Positions 22,857 through 34,500 of a stretch of DNA of 64,000 bases are shown here, in pieces. The notes beneath the pieces were generated by a model. The model was not told where the DNA came from. It was given only the letters and a program-made list of their open reading frames with translations, and did not search any database. Within the stretch, counting starts at the first letter, position 1, and each line of letters opens with the position of its first letter. The position numbers and the translations under genes were made by a program. Origin of the DNA: Mycoplasma sp. OR1901 (lineage in GTDB: Bacteria > Bacillota_I > Bacilli_A > Mycoplasmatales > Metamycoplasmataceae); contig NZ_CP054666.1 in assembly GCF_013348745.1 (NCBI RefSeq), positions 558,001 to 622,000 on the forward strand, read 5' to 3'.

Positions 22857-25800
22857 TTAATTTTGTTCTTTTGTTGTAATTGGATATCCTGAGTTAAATC
22901 CTCTTACATCTTCTTGTTTGGTTGTAATTATAGGGTTTGATTTAGGAGTAGCAACACCTTCGTTAAAGTTGTAGTAATGATCATAGTTAAATCTAAGTTC
23001 TTTTTTACCAAAAAAAGTAGAAGAATCATTTTCGTTATTTTCATAGAAAGTTAAATAGTAATTATTTGCTTCTTTGTATGAAACTGGATATTGAATTCTT
23101 AAGTTTAGAATTTTATTATTGTTATCATGACCTACAATTAAAACTTTAAGAGGAATTTCACTTTTTTTATTTTCTTCATCCTTATTAATAAAAGCAAATT
23201 TTACTTCTTTATCTGGTTTCATGTAGTTGTATTTACCGGTACCATTATTTGTTTTACTTCCTAATACATCATTGACATTAAGTTGATCATTTATTATCTT
23301 AACGTTAAAATCAATATATCTACGATCACCATAAATAGTATTTAAAGTAACATTTAAAATCTCAAAATTTGTTGAATAATTTTTAAATTCTCTAAGCGGA
23401 ATTATTTTTTCAGAAGTTTTGTTTTTACCGTCTTTTGTAAGAGTAAAATTAACAGTTAAAGTAAAATTAGAATTCTTGTGAACACTATTTACAACAGATT
23501 TATATTGATCATTATCTGCAATTTTAAATTTTTCTTTTGTTATTGTATTATCGTTGTATCAATTAATAGTTGTTTTATCAAGAACATTAATTTTAACATT
23601 ATTAGCATAAATTTCTAATTCTTTTTCAACATTATTGTCTATAGCTTCTTTTTCACTTTCGGAATTTTCTAATTTTGTTTTTAAATTATTTATGTATCTA
23701 ACTTTTTGATAGTCATTAAGAGCATCATATTTTTGAATTTCTTCTTCTAACGAAGTTTTTAATTTACTATATTTTTCTTTTGTTCCAAGAGAATTAATAA
23801 GAGTTTGAATTTTTTCTTTTTCAGAATTCGCTTCATTTAAATCATCTTTTTTATATGAATTTATTGTTTCAGATGGTGCAAATTCTGTTGTTCCTGGATT
23901 TTTATATAAAATATCAACACCAAAAATATTGAATGGAACTACTTTAGTTTCATTATCGCTATTTGTAATAGTTTGTGGAATTCATGATAATTTTAAATAC
24001 TTTGCAGAAACATCATTGAATGTTGTTTCAATACGTAATTCATCATCATTTATATGTTTAAATGATCATTCTTTGCCATTAATTGTTACTTTTCCATCAT
24101 GAACATGTCCAAAATCTTTCATTTTAATTCTTGACTGGTAAGGTACTTTTTCGAAAGTAACACCATCGTTTGAATATTCAAAATAAATTTCGCTTGGTAA
24201 AGCTATCTTATTAAAATGTTCTAAATCTTTTGAAAAACTAAAAGCAAATCTTCTAAATAATTTAGGTTGCCCATCAACAGTTTTGAAAGTTATGTAATTT
24301 TTATTCTCACCATTTGAATTAGGTTTACTTGTTCATGTATGTGTTTTATTGTTTGTAAATGTTTTTAATTTATCTAAATCTTCAGGATTATCTTCGGAAG
24401 ATAATTTAGCATCTATTGTAAAGTTAGATTTATTATTCCCGTCCGATAATCAAACTGCACCAGTTCTTCTTAAAAATTTAATAGATAATTTGTATTTAAC
24501 ATTTGGAATTTCTGTATCTGTTACATCTGTTAAAGTGGCTTCAACAACTTTAATAACATCACCATCATCATTGTTTAATGGCTTACTTTCATCAGCGTAA
24601 TAAATTTCTTTTTTATCTGAATCATTAAATTTTAATTTATACATTCCGGCAGAAATATTTAAACTTTTAGCTTGTTCATCAGAAACATTAAAACTTAAAT
24701 CTTCTTTAAATATTTGATCAAATCTTACTCCAGTTGAATTAGTTATAATTTCTTGGTAAATAACAGTTTCTTTTTCTGGTGCAATTGGTTTTTTATTAAA
24801 TGAATTATTTGAAATTGTTGCTTGTTTTTCTTTTGATGTTTCATTTTCTTTTGTAATAGTATATTTAACTATAATTGAGTCTGTTGATTTTTCAGCACTT
24901 ATAAAATTAAACACAAATCCCTGTTTTTCAGCAGGTATAAAATTATCTTTATTTGCTAAATCAGATTCTTGAACTTTTTCAAATGTTGTTAAAGCAGCAT
25001 CTTTATATGATCATTCTGTAGATGTATCACCAAAGTTAAATGGTGTTTTAAATCCTGCTTTTCCAATTGTAGCTGTTTTTTCTCCAGATTCTTGTCCATC
25101 TTTAGAAACTTTATATGTAACTGTAATTACATCATTTGCTCTTTCAGCTTTTACAAAAGTAAAGTCGAATCCTTCAACTTTAGTAGCTGTAAATTTAGTA
25201 CCATCTGTTAAAACAGCATTTTCAAATGTTGTTGTAGTTGCTTCAGAATATGTTCATGTTGTTGAAACAGTTGTGAAATCAATTTTATCAGCTTTGAAGC
25301 TTGATTTTGCAATTGTAGCTGTTTTTTCTTCAGAATTTTTACCATCTTTAGAAGCTTTATATGTAACTGTAATTACATCATTTGCTCTTTCAGCTTTTAC
25401 AAAAGTAAAGTCGAATCCTTCAACTTTAGTAGCTGTAAATTTAGTACCATCTGTTAAAACAGCATTTTCAAATGTTGTTGTAGTTGCTTCAGAATATGTT
25501 CATGTTGTTGAAACAGTTGTGAAATCAATTTTATCAGCTTTGAAGCTTGATTTTGCAATTGTAGCTGTTTTTTCTTCAGAATTTTTACCATCTTTAGAAG
25601 CTTTATATGTAACTGTAATTACATCATTTGCTCTTTCAGCTTTTACAAAAGTAAAGTCGAATCCTTCAACTTTAGTAGCTGTAAATTTAGTACCATCTGT
25701 TAAAACAACATCATTAAATGTTGTTGTAGCTGCTTCAGTGTATGTTCATGTTGTTGAAACATTATTTAAGTTTAACACTTCTTGCTTGAAGCTTGATTTT

Positions 25801-26384
25801 TCAATTGTAGCTGTTTTTTCTTCTGATAGTTGCCCATCTTTAGAAGCTTTATATGTAACTGTAATTAAATTAGAGTCTCTTTCAGCTTTTATAAAACTAA
25901 ATGTAAACCCTTCTTTCATAGCAGGAACAAAGTTTTCTCCGTTTGTTAAATCAGCTGTTTCGAATATTGTCTCGCTTGAGTTTTTATATGTATATGTTGT
26001 TGAAACATTACTGAAGTCAATTGGTTCAGCTTTAAAACTTGATTTTGATATCATAGATGTTTTATCTTCTGATAGTTTCCCATCTTTAGAAGCTTTATAT
26101 GTAACTGTAATACCACTAGTTGTTTTTTCAGCTTTTATAAATTTAAAACCGTACCCTTCTACATTTTTATAAATGAAGTTATCTGAATTTTTAACATCTG
26201 CCTGGGCAAAAGTAATTTGATCGGCATTTTTATATGTAAATGTTGTTGATATGTTTTTAAAATCAACTTTCACTTCATTTTTATTTTTCTTATTAGATTT
26301 AGTTGTAGCTACAACAACGGTAGGAACTGTAATGACAGTAACCGCAGCTAAAACTAAACCGAATTTTAATAATTTCCTTTTCAT
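22857..26384 (-). CDS. Large repeat-containing surface protein (SurfA)
   Basis: A 1175-residue protein with an N-terminal signal or anchor helix (residues about 6-28, no lipobox Cys). Residues about 40-535 hold six tandem units of 82 residues; each has an xSTTxTY start and a VTYKASKDG core, resembling the Lipoprotein_17 beta domain of mycoplasma surface proteins. Residues about 540-840 are homologous to the middle of LipoB and include a segment (FEYSNDGVTFEKV, then KYLKLSWIPQ) that resembles a discoidin or F5/8-type-C sugar-binding fold. A helical segment rich in Lys and Glu and a C-terminal domain of about 200 residues follow. GAGAGG precedes the ATG, with TATAAT near 26427. The gene is convergent with DUF31-A. 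It is probably an adhesin or ligand-capturing protein, by inference only. Confidence 0.75.
24780..26267 (-). repeat. Six tandem 246-bp units inside SurfA
   Basis: Units of 246 bp (82 codons). The copies starting near 25264 and 25510 are essentially identical over their full length, and most of the neighbouring unit below 25264 matches them. The outer units have diverged. The period is a multiple of three, so unit gain or loss would keep the frame and change protein length. Confidence 0.85.
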
Positions 26385-26568
26385 TTTAACCTCTCATTTA
26401 ATTTAATTATTTTTTTCTCGAGTTATTATACAAATTTTTAGAAAAACGAAAAATATTTTTTTATTCCAAAACTAGTGAGAATAAATTATTTTTTTAACAC
26501 AAAAATGCCTTATTTATATAAGTTATAATATAATTAATGCTTCATAAGAAAAAGTTATAAGGAGAATA
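26385..26568. promoter_or_regulatory. Divergent promoter region SurfA / DUF31-C
   Basis: The leftward side has TATAAT (minus strand, about 26427-26432) and GAGAGG before SurfA. The rightward side has TATAAT at 26524-26529 and AAGGAG before the DUF31-C gene. The region is very AT-rich with no other visible element. Confidence 0.5.
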
Positions 26569-28812
26569 ATGAAAAAAATATTTAAAGGAATTATTTATTT
26601 ACCTTTACCGTTTTTAGTAATTTCATGCAATTCTAACGTAGTAAAAAATAACGTTGAGAATGAAAAAGAAAATAGTAATAATATAAATATCCCAAACGAA
26701 GGACAAAATAAATCAAAAACAGAAGAAATAATCGATGATAAAATAAACAACGATGCGACAACAAAAAAAGATGATCAAGCACAAGAAGAAAAGGAAGATA
26801 ATAATACTAACCAAAATGAAATAAATCAAATTGATGATAATCAAGATATAAAAACAATAAATATTTCAAAAATAAAATTAGTGGATAACAATTTAATTTT
26901 TGAACTAGAAAATAATGAAGAAATAAAATTGTTAAATAATTCTAGAACTGTCTTAAACTATAGACTAAAAGAAATTGATAAACAATTAAGTTCAATTACT
27001 GATGATTCTATAAAATTTAATATTAATAATATAGATGGCATTGAAATAATTTCGTTAACTTCAGAAAACCAAGATATTAAATTTAATATTTTAAATAAGC
27101 AGATAGAAATAGAACAAAAAGAAGAACAAATTATAGATAAGGTAAATAACCCAAAAGATATTTTTAGTAAAAACGAATTTCCAAAAAATATAATAATAAA
27201 AGACAATATACAAAATAGAATGGTAATTGAAAGATACTTTCAAAACGAACTATTAAAGTCTATATCATTTATTAACGGTAACTTTATGGAAGAACCAGAA
27301 AAATGAACACATTTAAGTTTTCAAACTTTTGATGGTTTTGACGGGTATAAACAAATACCTAATCTACAAGTTAAGTTTAAAGATCCGACAACAAATAACG
27401 CTCAAGTTTATATAACTAAAATAATGCCGACGTTAGTTCAAGATAATAACCTAGAAATAGACGATCAAGAAATAATTTTAAACAGAGATATAACAAATTA
27501 TTTAAATAAAAAGTTTTTTAATAAAAAGATTTCTTTTTATATAAAAACAACAACTTCATTTCAAGTGTTAACTTTTAACTACACATTTGATCTTGATTTA
27601 CTAATTCAAACGCCACTAAAAACAGTTGATGACAGTAATAATTTTGAAATTAATGCAGAAATAGTGAACAATAATTTAAAAGTTAGAATAAAACCTTTAA
27701 ATAAAAATAAAATATCATTTGATAAATTAGAAGAAAATGGATTGTTAGTAGATAAATTATCAACAGTAACATCTGTTTCATATTTCACTAATCAAGAACA
27801 AGAATTTACTTTATTTAGTAAACCTACAAATCAAAATTTATCTACATTAAATTCTAATGAAGATTTCTACAACAATAATACTAGTGCTAAACTTCTTGAC
27901 GTTGCTAACAATCAAGATGAATTATTCAAAAAAATTAGGGAACGTGTTTTTGTTGTTGGTGGCGGAACTATGACTATGTTATCTAAAGTAAAGCCTAGTG
28001 ATGATAATGATTTTAGATATTACTTTATAACAAATAGACATGTGGTAGATATATTAAAAAATAGATGGTCAGACCATAGAGTCATGAAAAAAATGATGAT
28101 ACCACATAGTAATGATAGTTTGGTAAGAAATGCTGATAGAAGTATTTCAATAGACATTAATAAAGAATGATTTGAATTCGGTTTTTGAGAATCATCAAAC
28201 CAAACTAATACAAGTGGTGTTTTAAAAAACGATGGTACACAAAACGCCGACTTTGCAATCTCTATAATTGACATTAAACCTATAATAAATAAAGCACAAA
28301 ACGAAAATAATATTAATATCTTAAATTATCTAAACAACTGAAAAACTTTAAAAGCAATTAAGTTAAGTCCTCATTCTAAATATTTATCCGAACATTCAAA
28401 TGTAGACTTTAGAATCGGAAGTTTCCCTCTAGATAATTTTGCAGGATTTAGTGGAAGAAGATATAGAGAACATATAATAAATAAAATAGATAAAATTATT
28501 TTAAATGATCAAGCGCAAGAATTTGAAAAATATGGTCATTTTAGAACATTTGTTCTAAAAGATACACCTTCAAATAAATTGGATTTAATCTCAGGTGCTT
28601 CAGGAAGTGTTGTTTTTGATAATAACTTAAATATGGTTGCACTATTTATGCAAAACATCGGAAACGATGACCGATATGGTTTTGGTCTATTGGCATCACC
28701 TGATTATGATTATTTTGGTTTTAATTCAAATAATAACCCTAACTCATTTAAGAACAAATTAACTTCAGAAATTTCAAAGAATCCAAGCAAATTTGAACTT
28801 ATTGATTTTTAA
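26569..28812 (+). CDS. DUF31 peptidase lipoprotein (DUF31-C)
   Basis: A 747-residue lipoprotein with lipobox VISC near residue 20. A low-complexity Asn/Glu/Lys/Asp stalk follows (residues 21-95), then a region of beta character (about 95-440). The C-terminal DUF31 peptidase domain has apparent triad residues His491 (FITNRHVVD), Asp561 (NADFAIS) and Ser678 (SGASGSVVF). It has AAGGAG upstream and its own promoter. It runs divergently from SurfA and convergently with LipoB. The size is close to that of MIP-type immunoglobulin proteases, but the substrate cannot be told from sequence. All Trp codons checked are TGA. Confidence 0.87.
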
Positions 28813-28814
28813 AT

Positions 28815-28846
28815 TAAAAAATCCTCATTGATTTGAGGATTTTTTA
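28815..28846. terminator. Bidirectional terminator DUF31-C / LipoB
   Basis: AATCCTCA and TGAGGATT form a stem flanked by A5 and T6. It serves both convergent genes and reaches the LipoB stop codon. Confidence 0.85.
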
Positions 28847-28847
28847 A

Positions 28848-31565
28848 TTAATTATTTTCTACAGCAATTAAATTGTTTAATTCGCTTATTTTATCATTAA
28901 AACTTGATTCATTATAAGTTCCATAGAATAAAGTTCTAGCTTCTTGAACTTTGGTACGAATTTGATTAATTTTTTCTTCATTACCTTCACTACTTAAACC
29001 TTCGGCATAAGCTATCACTTCGTTTATTTTATCTAATAAACCTCTTTTTGAATCATTTTCATATGTAAATGTTGGTTCAACATCATAAGAATTGGCATCA
29101 TTATCTTTATATTGAAAATCTAATTTACGGAAACCTACTAAGCTATTTTCAATTCTACCGTTCAATGATTCTAATTGGTTTCTTTGCGGTTCTCAAGCAA
29201 ATCTTATGTATTTTGCTTCAAATGGAACAAAGTTAATTTCAGGTCTGAAGTATGCATTTGTATCATTCATATTAACATTATATGTTTCAAAGTATTTTTG
29301 AGCAGTTCTATCGCTATTTGCTTGACCACTATATAGACGATAAGAACCAAAATCCTTGAAGTCAACTTTATTTTGATATTTAGCATTAATTCATTTTTTA
29401 CCATCATTTGAATATTGAATATATGATTTTTCCGGTAATATTAATTTACTATCTAGACGACTAGCTCCAGATCAATAACTTATATCAACTCTATAAAATA
29501 CTTTAGGTTGATCACCATTAATTTTAATTGTAATGTAGTTTTTATCGTTAGTTTGATCTTTGTTATGTTTATTTCATGTATCTCAACGGTTATCTCTTGG
29601 TGTGCTAATAATTTTGTTTATACCTGGCTCATTTGAATTTTCTTGATCAAATGTAAACTCACTTAAATGGCTTGAAAGTCATTTACGTTGATTATCAGGA
29701 ACTTGAACGTTCATAAAGTTTAAGTGTAATTCATATCTTAATTTTTTAAATGCATTTTCACTATAGAAACCAGTTAATTCCGCATATATAGTTCTAGTTT
29801 TACCATTTTGAATATTGCTTGAGTTTTCATCTTTATGATAAATAGTTTTTTCTTGACCTTCAAGGAATTTTATCTTATAAACACCAGGTTTAATACCTTG
29901 CTCTTTAGCACTATTATCGTCTTCTTTAATTGTAATAGTTCTTTGTTTATTAAATAAATCATCAAATCTTAAAGAAGTAGAATATGTAGTAACTGTATGC
30001 TTAATAACTCTAGATTCTTCTGGTTCAGCAGGAGTATCTATAAATATATCTTTACTTATTGTTTTTGAGAAAGGATGTTTATTTCCGAAATTATCAATAG
30101 TTAAATTAACTGTAATTTGATTTTCATCATGTGAAATAGATACATACTCAGGAATATAGTAAGGATTTGTATAACTAATAGCTATTTCTTTAGTAGCAAA
30201 AGAAGCTTTCTCACTTTCAGAATCAATCTTTTCTTTTACCTTATTTCAGTTGTAGTTTCCAGGGTTGTTAAAATCTACATAAACTCCATTTGTAATTTCG
30301 TTTAATTCTTGATCTGTTAATTTAAATTCATGTTTTTCAATAAAGTTAACAAAGACTTGAGAATATTCATTGTTATATTTTAATTTATATGTAACTTTAA
30401 TTCTATTTTTTGAATCATCTTTAACCGCATCAATATATTCGAAAGTTGCACCAGTATCTCCCGGTACAAATTCTATATTTTCATTTGCAATTTCATTGTT
30501 CCCTGTTGTTACAACTTGGTCAAAGTGAATGTTTTGAGAATCTTTATATTTAACTTTCACTTTTTTATTTAAATATGAAAAGTTAACGTTGTTAAAGTTA
30601 TTTGATGTTGTTGTTTGGTATGTTGTTGAAGATTCAACAGTATCCTTTACAATTTTATAATCAACTAAAATTTTATTATTGTCTATTTTTTTAGCACTAA
30701 TAAATTTGTATTTAAGATCACTACCTGCAAATGTGTAATTTTCAGGTTTGTTAATTTGTTCGTTTGTTAATGAATTAAAGTCAGAAAAATCTTCACTATC
30801 AAATGTAACTGTTGTCTTAGTGTATGCTGAATTAAATTCTGTTTTTAATTTTTCGTCATTATTTTCAGGAGTTACTTCTTGATCAGTAGATCCCTCTGTA
30901 TCTGTATTTTCTTTTTCTCCATTATCTGTTGATTCTATATTTTTCTTAATAATAAACTCAAATGGTTGTGATGAATATGAATCATTTGAAATTGTATATT
31001 GAACAATTATTTCTTTTTCGAAATTATATGCTGAAATAGGATTGATAACATAACCTTCTATTGTATTATTAGATATTTTTGTTAAATCTAATTTAGAAGC
31101 ATTATTTGAAAGATCGCCCATGTTTTTATAAGTGAAAACAACTTGAGAACTTAGTTCATCAAAATTAGGAACATCTTTTTTAACCGAAATAATAGGAGTA
31201 TTATTTAAAAAACTTGTTTTTTGAATAATTGTTTTCATTTCTTTAGAAATAAGGTTTTTGTAACTTAATTTAAAATTAATACTTATACCTTGTTCAACTT
31301 TATTTGCTGATAAAAATTGAATTTTATAATTAGAAGGAGCTGATAAGATATAGTTTTCTTGATTATTAACTTGTTCGTTTGTTAATTCATCATAATTAGT
31401 AATACTTGCATTTTTGAATGTTGATTCTACTACAATGTTAGTAAATACACTTTCCTTAGATTGAGGTTTTTGGATATTTGAAGCACTGCTACATGCAATA
31501 ACTGTTATAGGTAAAACCGACATCATTGAACTAGCAATTAATATTTTCTTTAGTTTTTTATTCAT
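28848..31565 (-). CDS. Large surface lipoprotein related to SurfA (LipoB)
   Basis: A 905-residue lipoprotein with lipobox VIAC (Cys25). The N-terminal half has several non-identical beta units of about 85-100 residues (TFKNASITNYDELTNEQ...; TVTFDSEDFSDFNSLTNEQ) and one acidic linker. Residues about 480-830 match SurfA, with the same order of landmarks: RFDDLFNKQ, GVYKIKF, KNYITIK, YIQYSNDGKKW, KYIRFAWEPQ. The last part is a short helical domain with Lys/Glu repeats. Its ATG overlaps the stop of DUF31-B by 8 bases and AGAGGAAG lies just upstream, so it is translated with that protease. Probably a ligand-binding partner of DUF31-B, by inference. Confidence 0.78.
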
Positions 31566-34500
31566 TATCTTCCTCTTCATTGTTGTAATTATTTTCATAG
31601 AATCATGGAGCTCTATATCCATTTGGATCTTTTAAGTTTGCTCTCAGAATTTGACTAGCAAATGAGTGAATATTTTTAACATCAAATGGATTTTGATTAT
31701 TAATATTTGTTCCCATTAAGTTATATTGTTTAGTTAAGTATCTAAACGCATAACTATCATACCCTTTATTACCACCTCATCAAGTAGCAAAATATGTATT
31801 ATCATCTAGATATAAACTTGTTCCTGATCCACCTTTTCCTAAATAAACAGGCGCATAATTTGATTGAGTACCAATTCCTATTTGATCATCTTTTTCATGA
31901 GTATATGAAGGTCATGGTCTACGGTTTATTATTCCAGACATTTGACCATGTGGATATCCAATAGAAGCAATATTTCTATTTGCAGGTACTGAAACATATC
32001 CTTTTTGGTAGTCAACATTAAATTTAACTTCACCTATATATTTATTTATATAATCTAACTTATAAACTATATTCATTTTTCCGTCACGTTTAGCATCATT
32101 ATATTGTTTATTAAAATCAGCAACAAATATAGTCATGTCTATTTTACTTAAATCATTGCCACCTTCGTTTTCATTTTTTTGATCTAATCCAGTTCAAAAT
32201 ACATCTGTATCAGTTTCGATTTTATCAATCATTTTCTTTCAAGAAACTTTTTGGAAATAATCTCAATATCTACTTATGTAGTTATCCCTAAATTTAGATC
32301 CTAAATTTAAACCATAATTTCAAGTATTATTTGGAATTTCATTAAATTTATGAACATTATCACCTATAACGTGTCTATTTGTTATTAAATAATATTTGTG
32401 ATCATTAATATCATCATTTACTTTTCCTATAATAGATGTTGAACCAATAGCACCATTTGATCAATCTCAATTTTTAGGTCTTGTATAAGCTAAGAATTGA
32501 ACTGATCTCATTCAAGTATCTTTAACTAACTCTCAATCATCTTGTTTGTTTCAGTTAATTACATCTAAATCCATTAAATAACCTTCATGTAATTTATATG
32601 GTACATTTTGGTTAGGGTAATATACTTCATTATTTTTAAGATAACTTGTATCATTACTAAACATAATAGGTTGGTTGTTATCTGTATAGAAAGTATCATT
32701 GTAATCAAATTTATTTGATTCAATTTTAAAATCTTCATGTTCAAGAGAGCTTGTGTAAGTCATTATAACTTCTGAAGCAGCAGGTAATACAACTATTGCT
32801 TTTTCAGAATCAAATTTTTTGTTATCTTGAAATTTAAGTAAATCAGGATCATTTATTACAATCTTATTATTTTTATCATTTGTATCAATAATAACTTTAA
32901 TACCTTTGTTTGGTTCTCATTTAAAAATAACTTTGTAGTCTATGAATGAATTTTCTGTTCCTGAGTTTACGTGTTTATTAAAAATAATAACCTTATCTTC
33001 TTTTAATTTGTTAAAGTTAATTGAATATCTATTATCCTCACTAGAATTTGTAATTCTATTTGATTTGTTGCTATCGTTTAAAAGAACGTTTGCATGAATT
33101 ATAAAATCTAAAGTTGATGATGTGGTTGTATTTTCTAGTAATGTTTTTTCTAAATATTTTTTATCTAAATATCAATAAACATTTTGTTCTTTTTTATCAT
33201 AATTTCAAAATACATCTTTTCAGTATGGCTCGATTAATCTTTTTCTTATAATTTCATTCTCAGAGTTATAAACTGTAATTAAATTAGATGATTTATCCAC
33301 TCTAAATTGATCATATAAATTAAGTGTAGCATTTGAACCTTTTTCAGTACTTGAAAATCCAGAGATTTTATATCATGATTTACCAATAAAATCTTTAGCA
33401 ACGTTATGCGCAGGATCGTAACCTTCAACTTTTAATTGAACATATGCTTCATCATTGTTTAATTTTAAAATATTATTAACTTTAAATCTATTTGCTTTTA
33501 TTTTAAAGTCGTTATATGATACAAACCCATCTTTATCTTTGTCTTTAAGTGCTATGGCATTATTTAATTCATCTTTGTGAGAAATAAAGTAATTTAAATC
33601 ATGTGACGAAATGATTGAATTGTTAATTGTTAAATCACTTAATTTAATATTATTTAACATTATTTCAGGGTATAAAGCTTGCTCATAATCGTTAACAAGA
33701 TTAATTAGGCTATAAACTTTACCATTTGTATATCTAATATTATTGTTATTTTTATTAATTCATCCTATTTTAAAGTTTAAACCTCTACGACCTACTAATT
33801 CTAAATCATAAAAGTAGTAAAAGTAATTTGTTAAAAGGTTAAATAAATCATCATTAACAACCTCTACATCTTTATTGTAAATTTTGTTTCTATTTTCAAC
33901 TCCGATAAAATCTTCACCATCTAATAATTCACCTTTTACAGCTTTATCTCTAGTTGTACCGTTTAAGTTGTACTCACCTTGATTTGCTTGCCTTACTTTA
34001 ATACTAATAAAGTAGTTAAGTTTATTGTATGCTTTTTGTTTTAATAACGAAACCGGATTTAGGGTTCTATAGTCAATTTTAACAGTTTCCGAACCTTTTC
34101 TTTCGACTGTACCCATACCAAGATTTCATCCAAGTGATGATTCATTAATTTTATCCATTAAGTTTTTATGGTCGCTAGATAAACCTTCAATTGTAAATCC
34201 TTCACCTTTAAAATCATTTTCTGTGAATTTTTCACCTTTAGGTTTAATATCCTCATATTTTAGGAACATAAAATCATTTATTTCAAATTGATTTTTTAGT
34301 CCTGTTGCCGGTTTAGGTGCAACAACTCCATCAATTGTGTATCATAATTTTATATTAGCTTTGTGATCTTGATCTTTTACATTAGTAACTTCATCAATAT
34401 AAATTTCATATTTACCAAATTTAGGCATTTGGTAATATTTTGTCATTTTTTCTTTCGCTTGAGAAGCGATAAAATCAGAGTGATTTCATCTGACTTTTGG

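Noticed and set aside
25018-25755. CRISPR-like array
   Set aside because: The units are 246 bp, contiguous, in frame and protein-coding; there are no short repeats with unique spacers and no cas genes.
25273-26172. A 299-residue rightward frame opposite SurfA
   Set aside because: It is the mirror of the 246-bp repeats; its periodic low-complexity sequence follows from the coding strand, and no promoter or ribosome-binding site is present.
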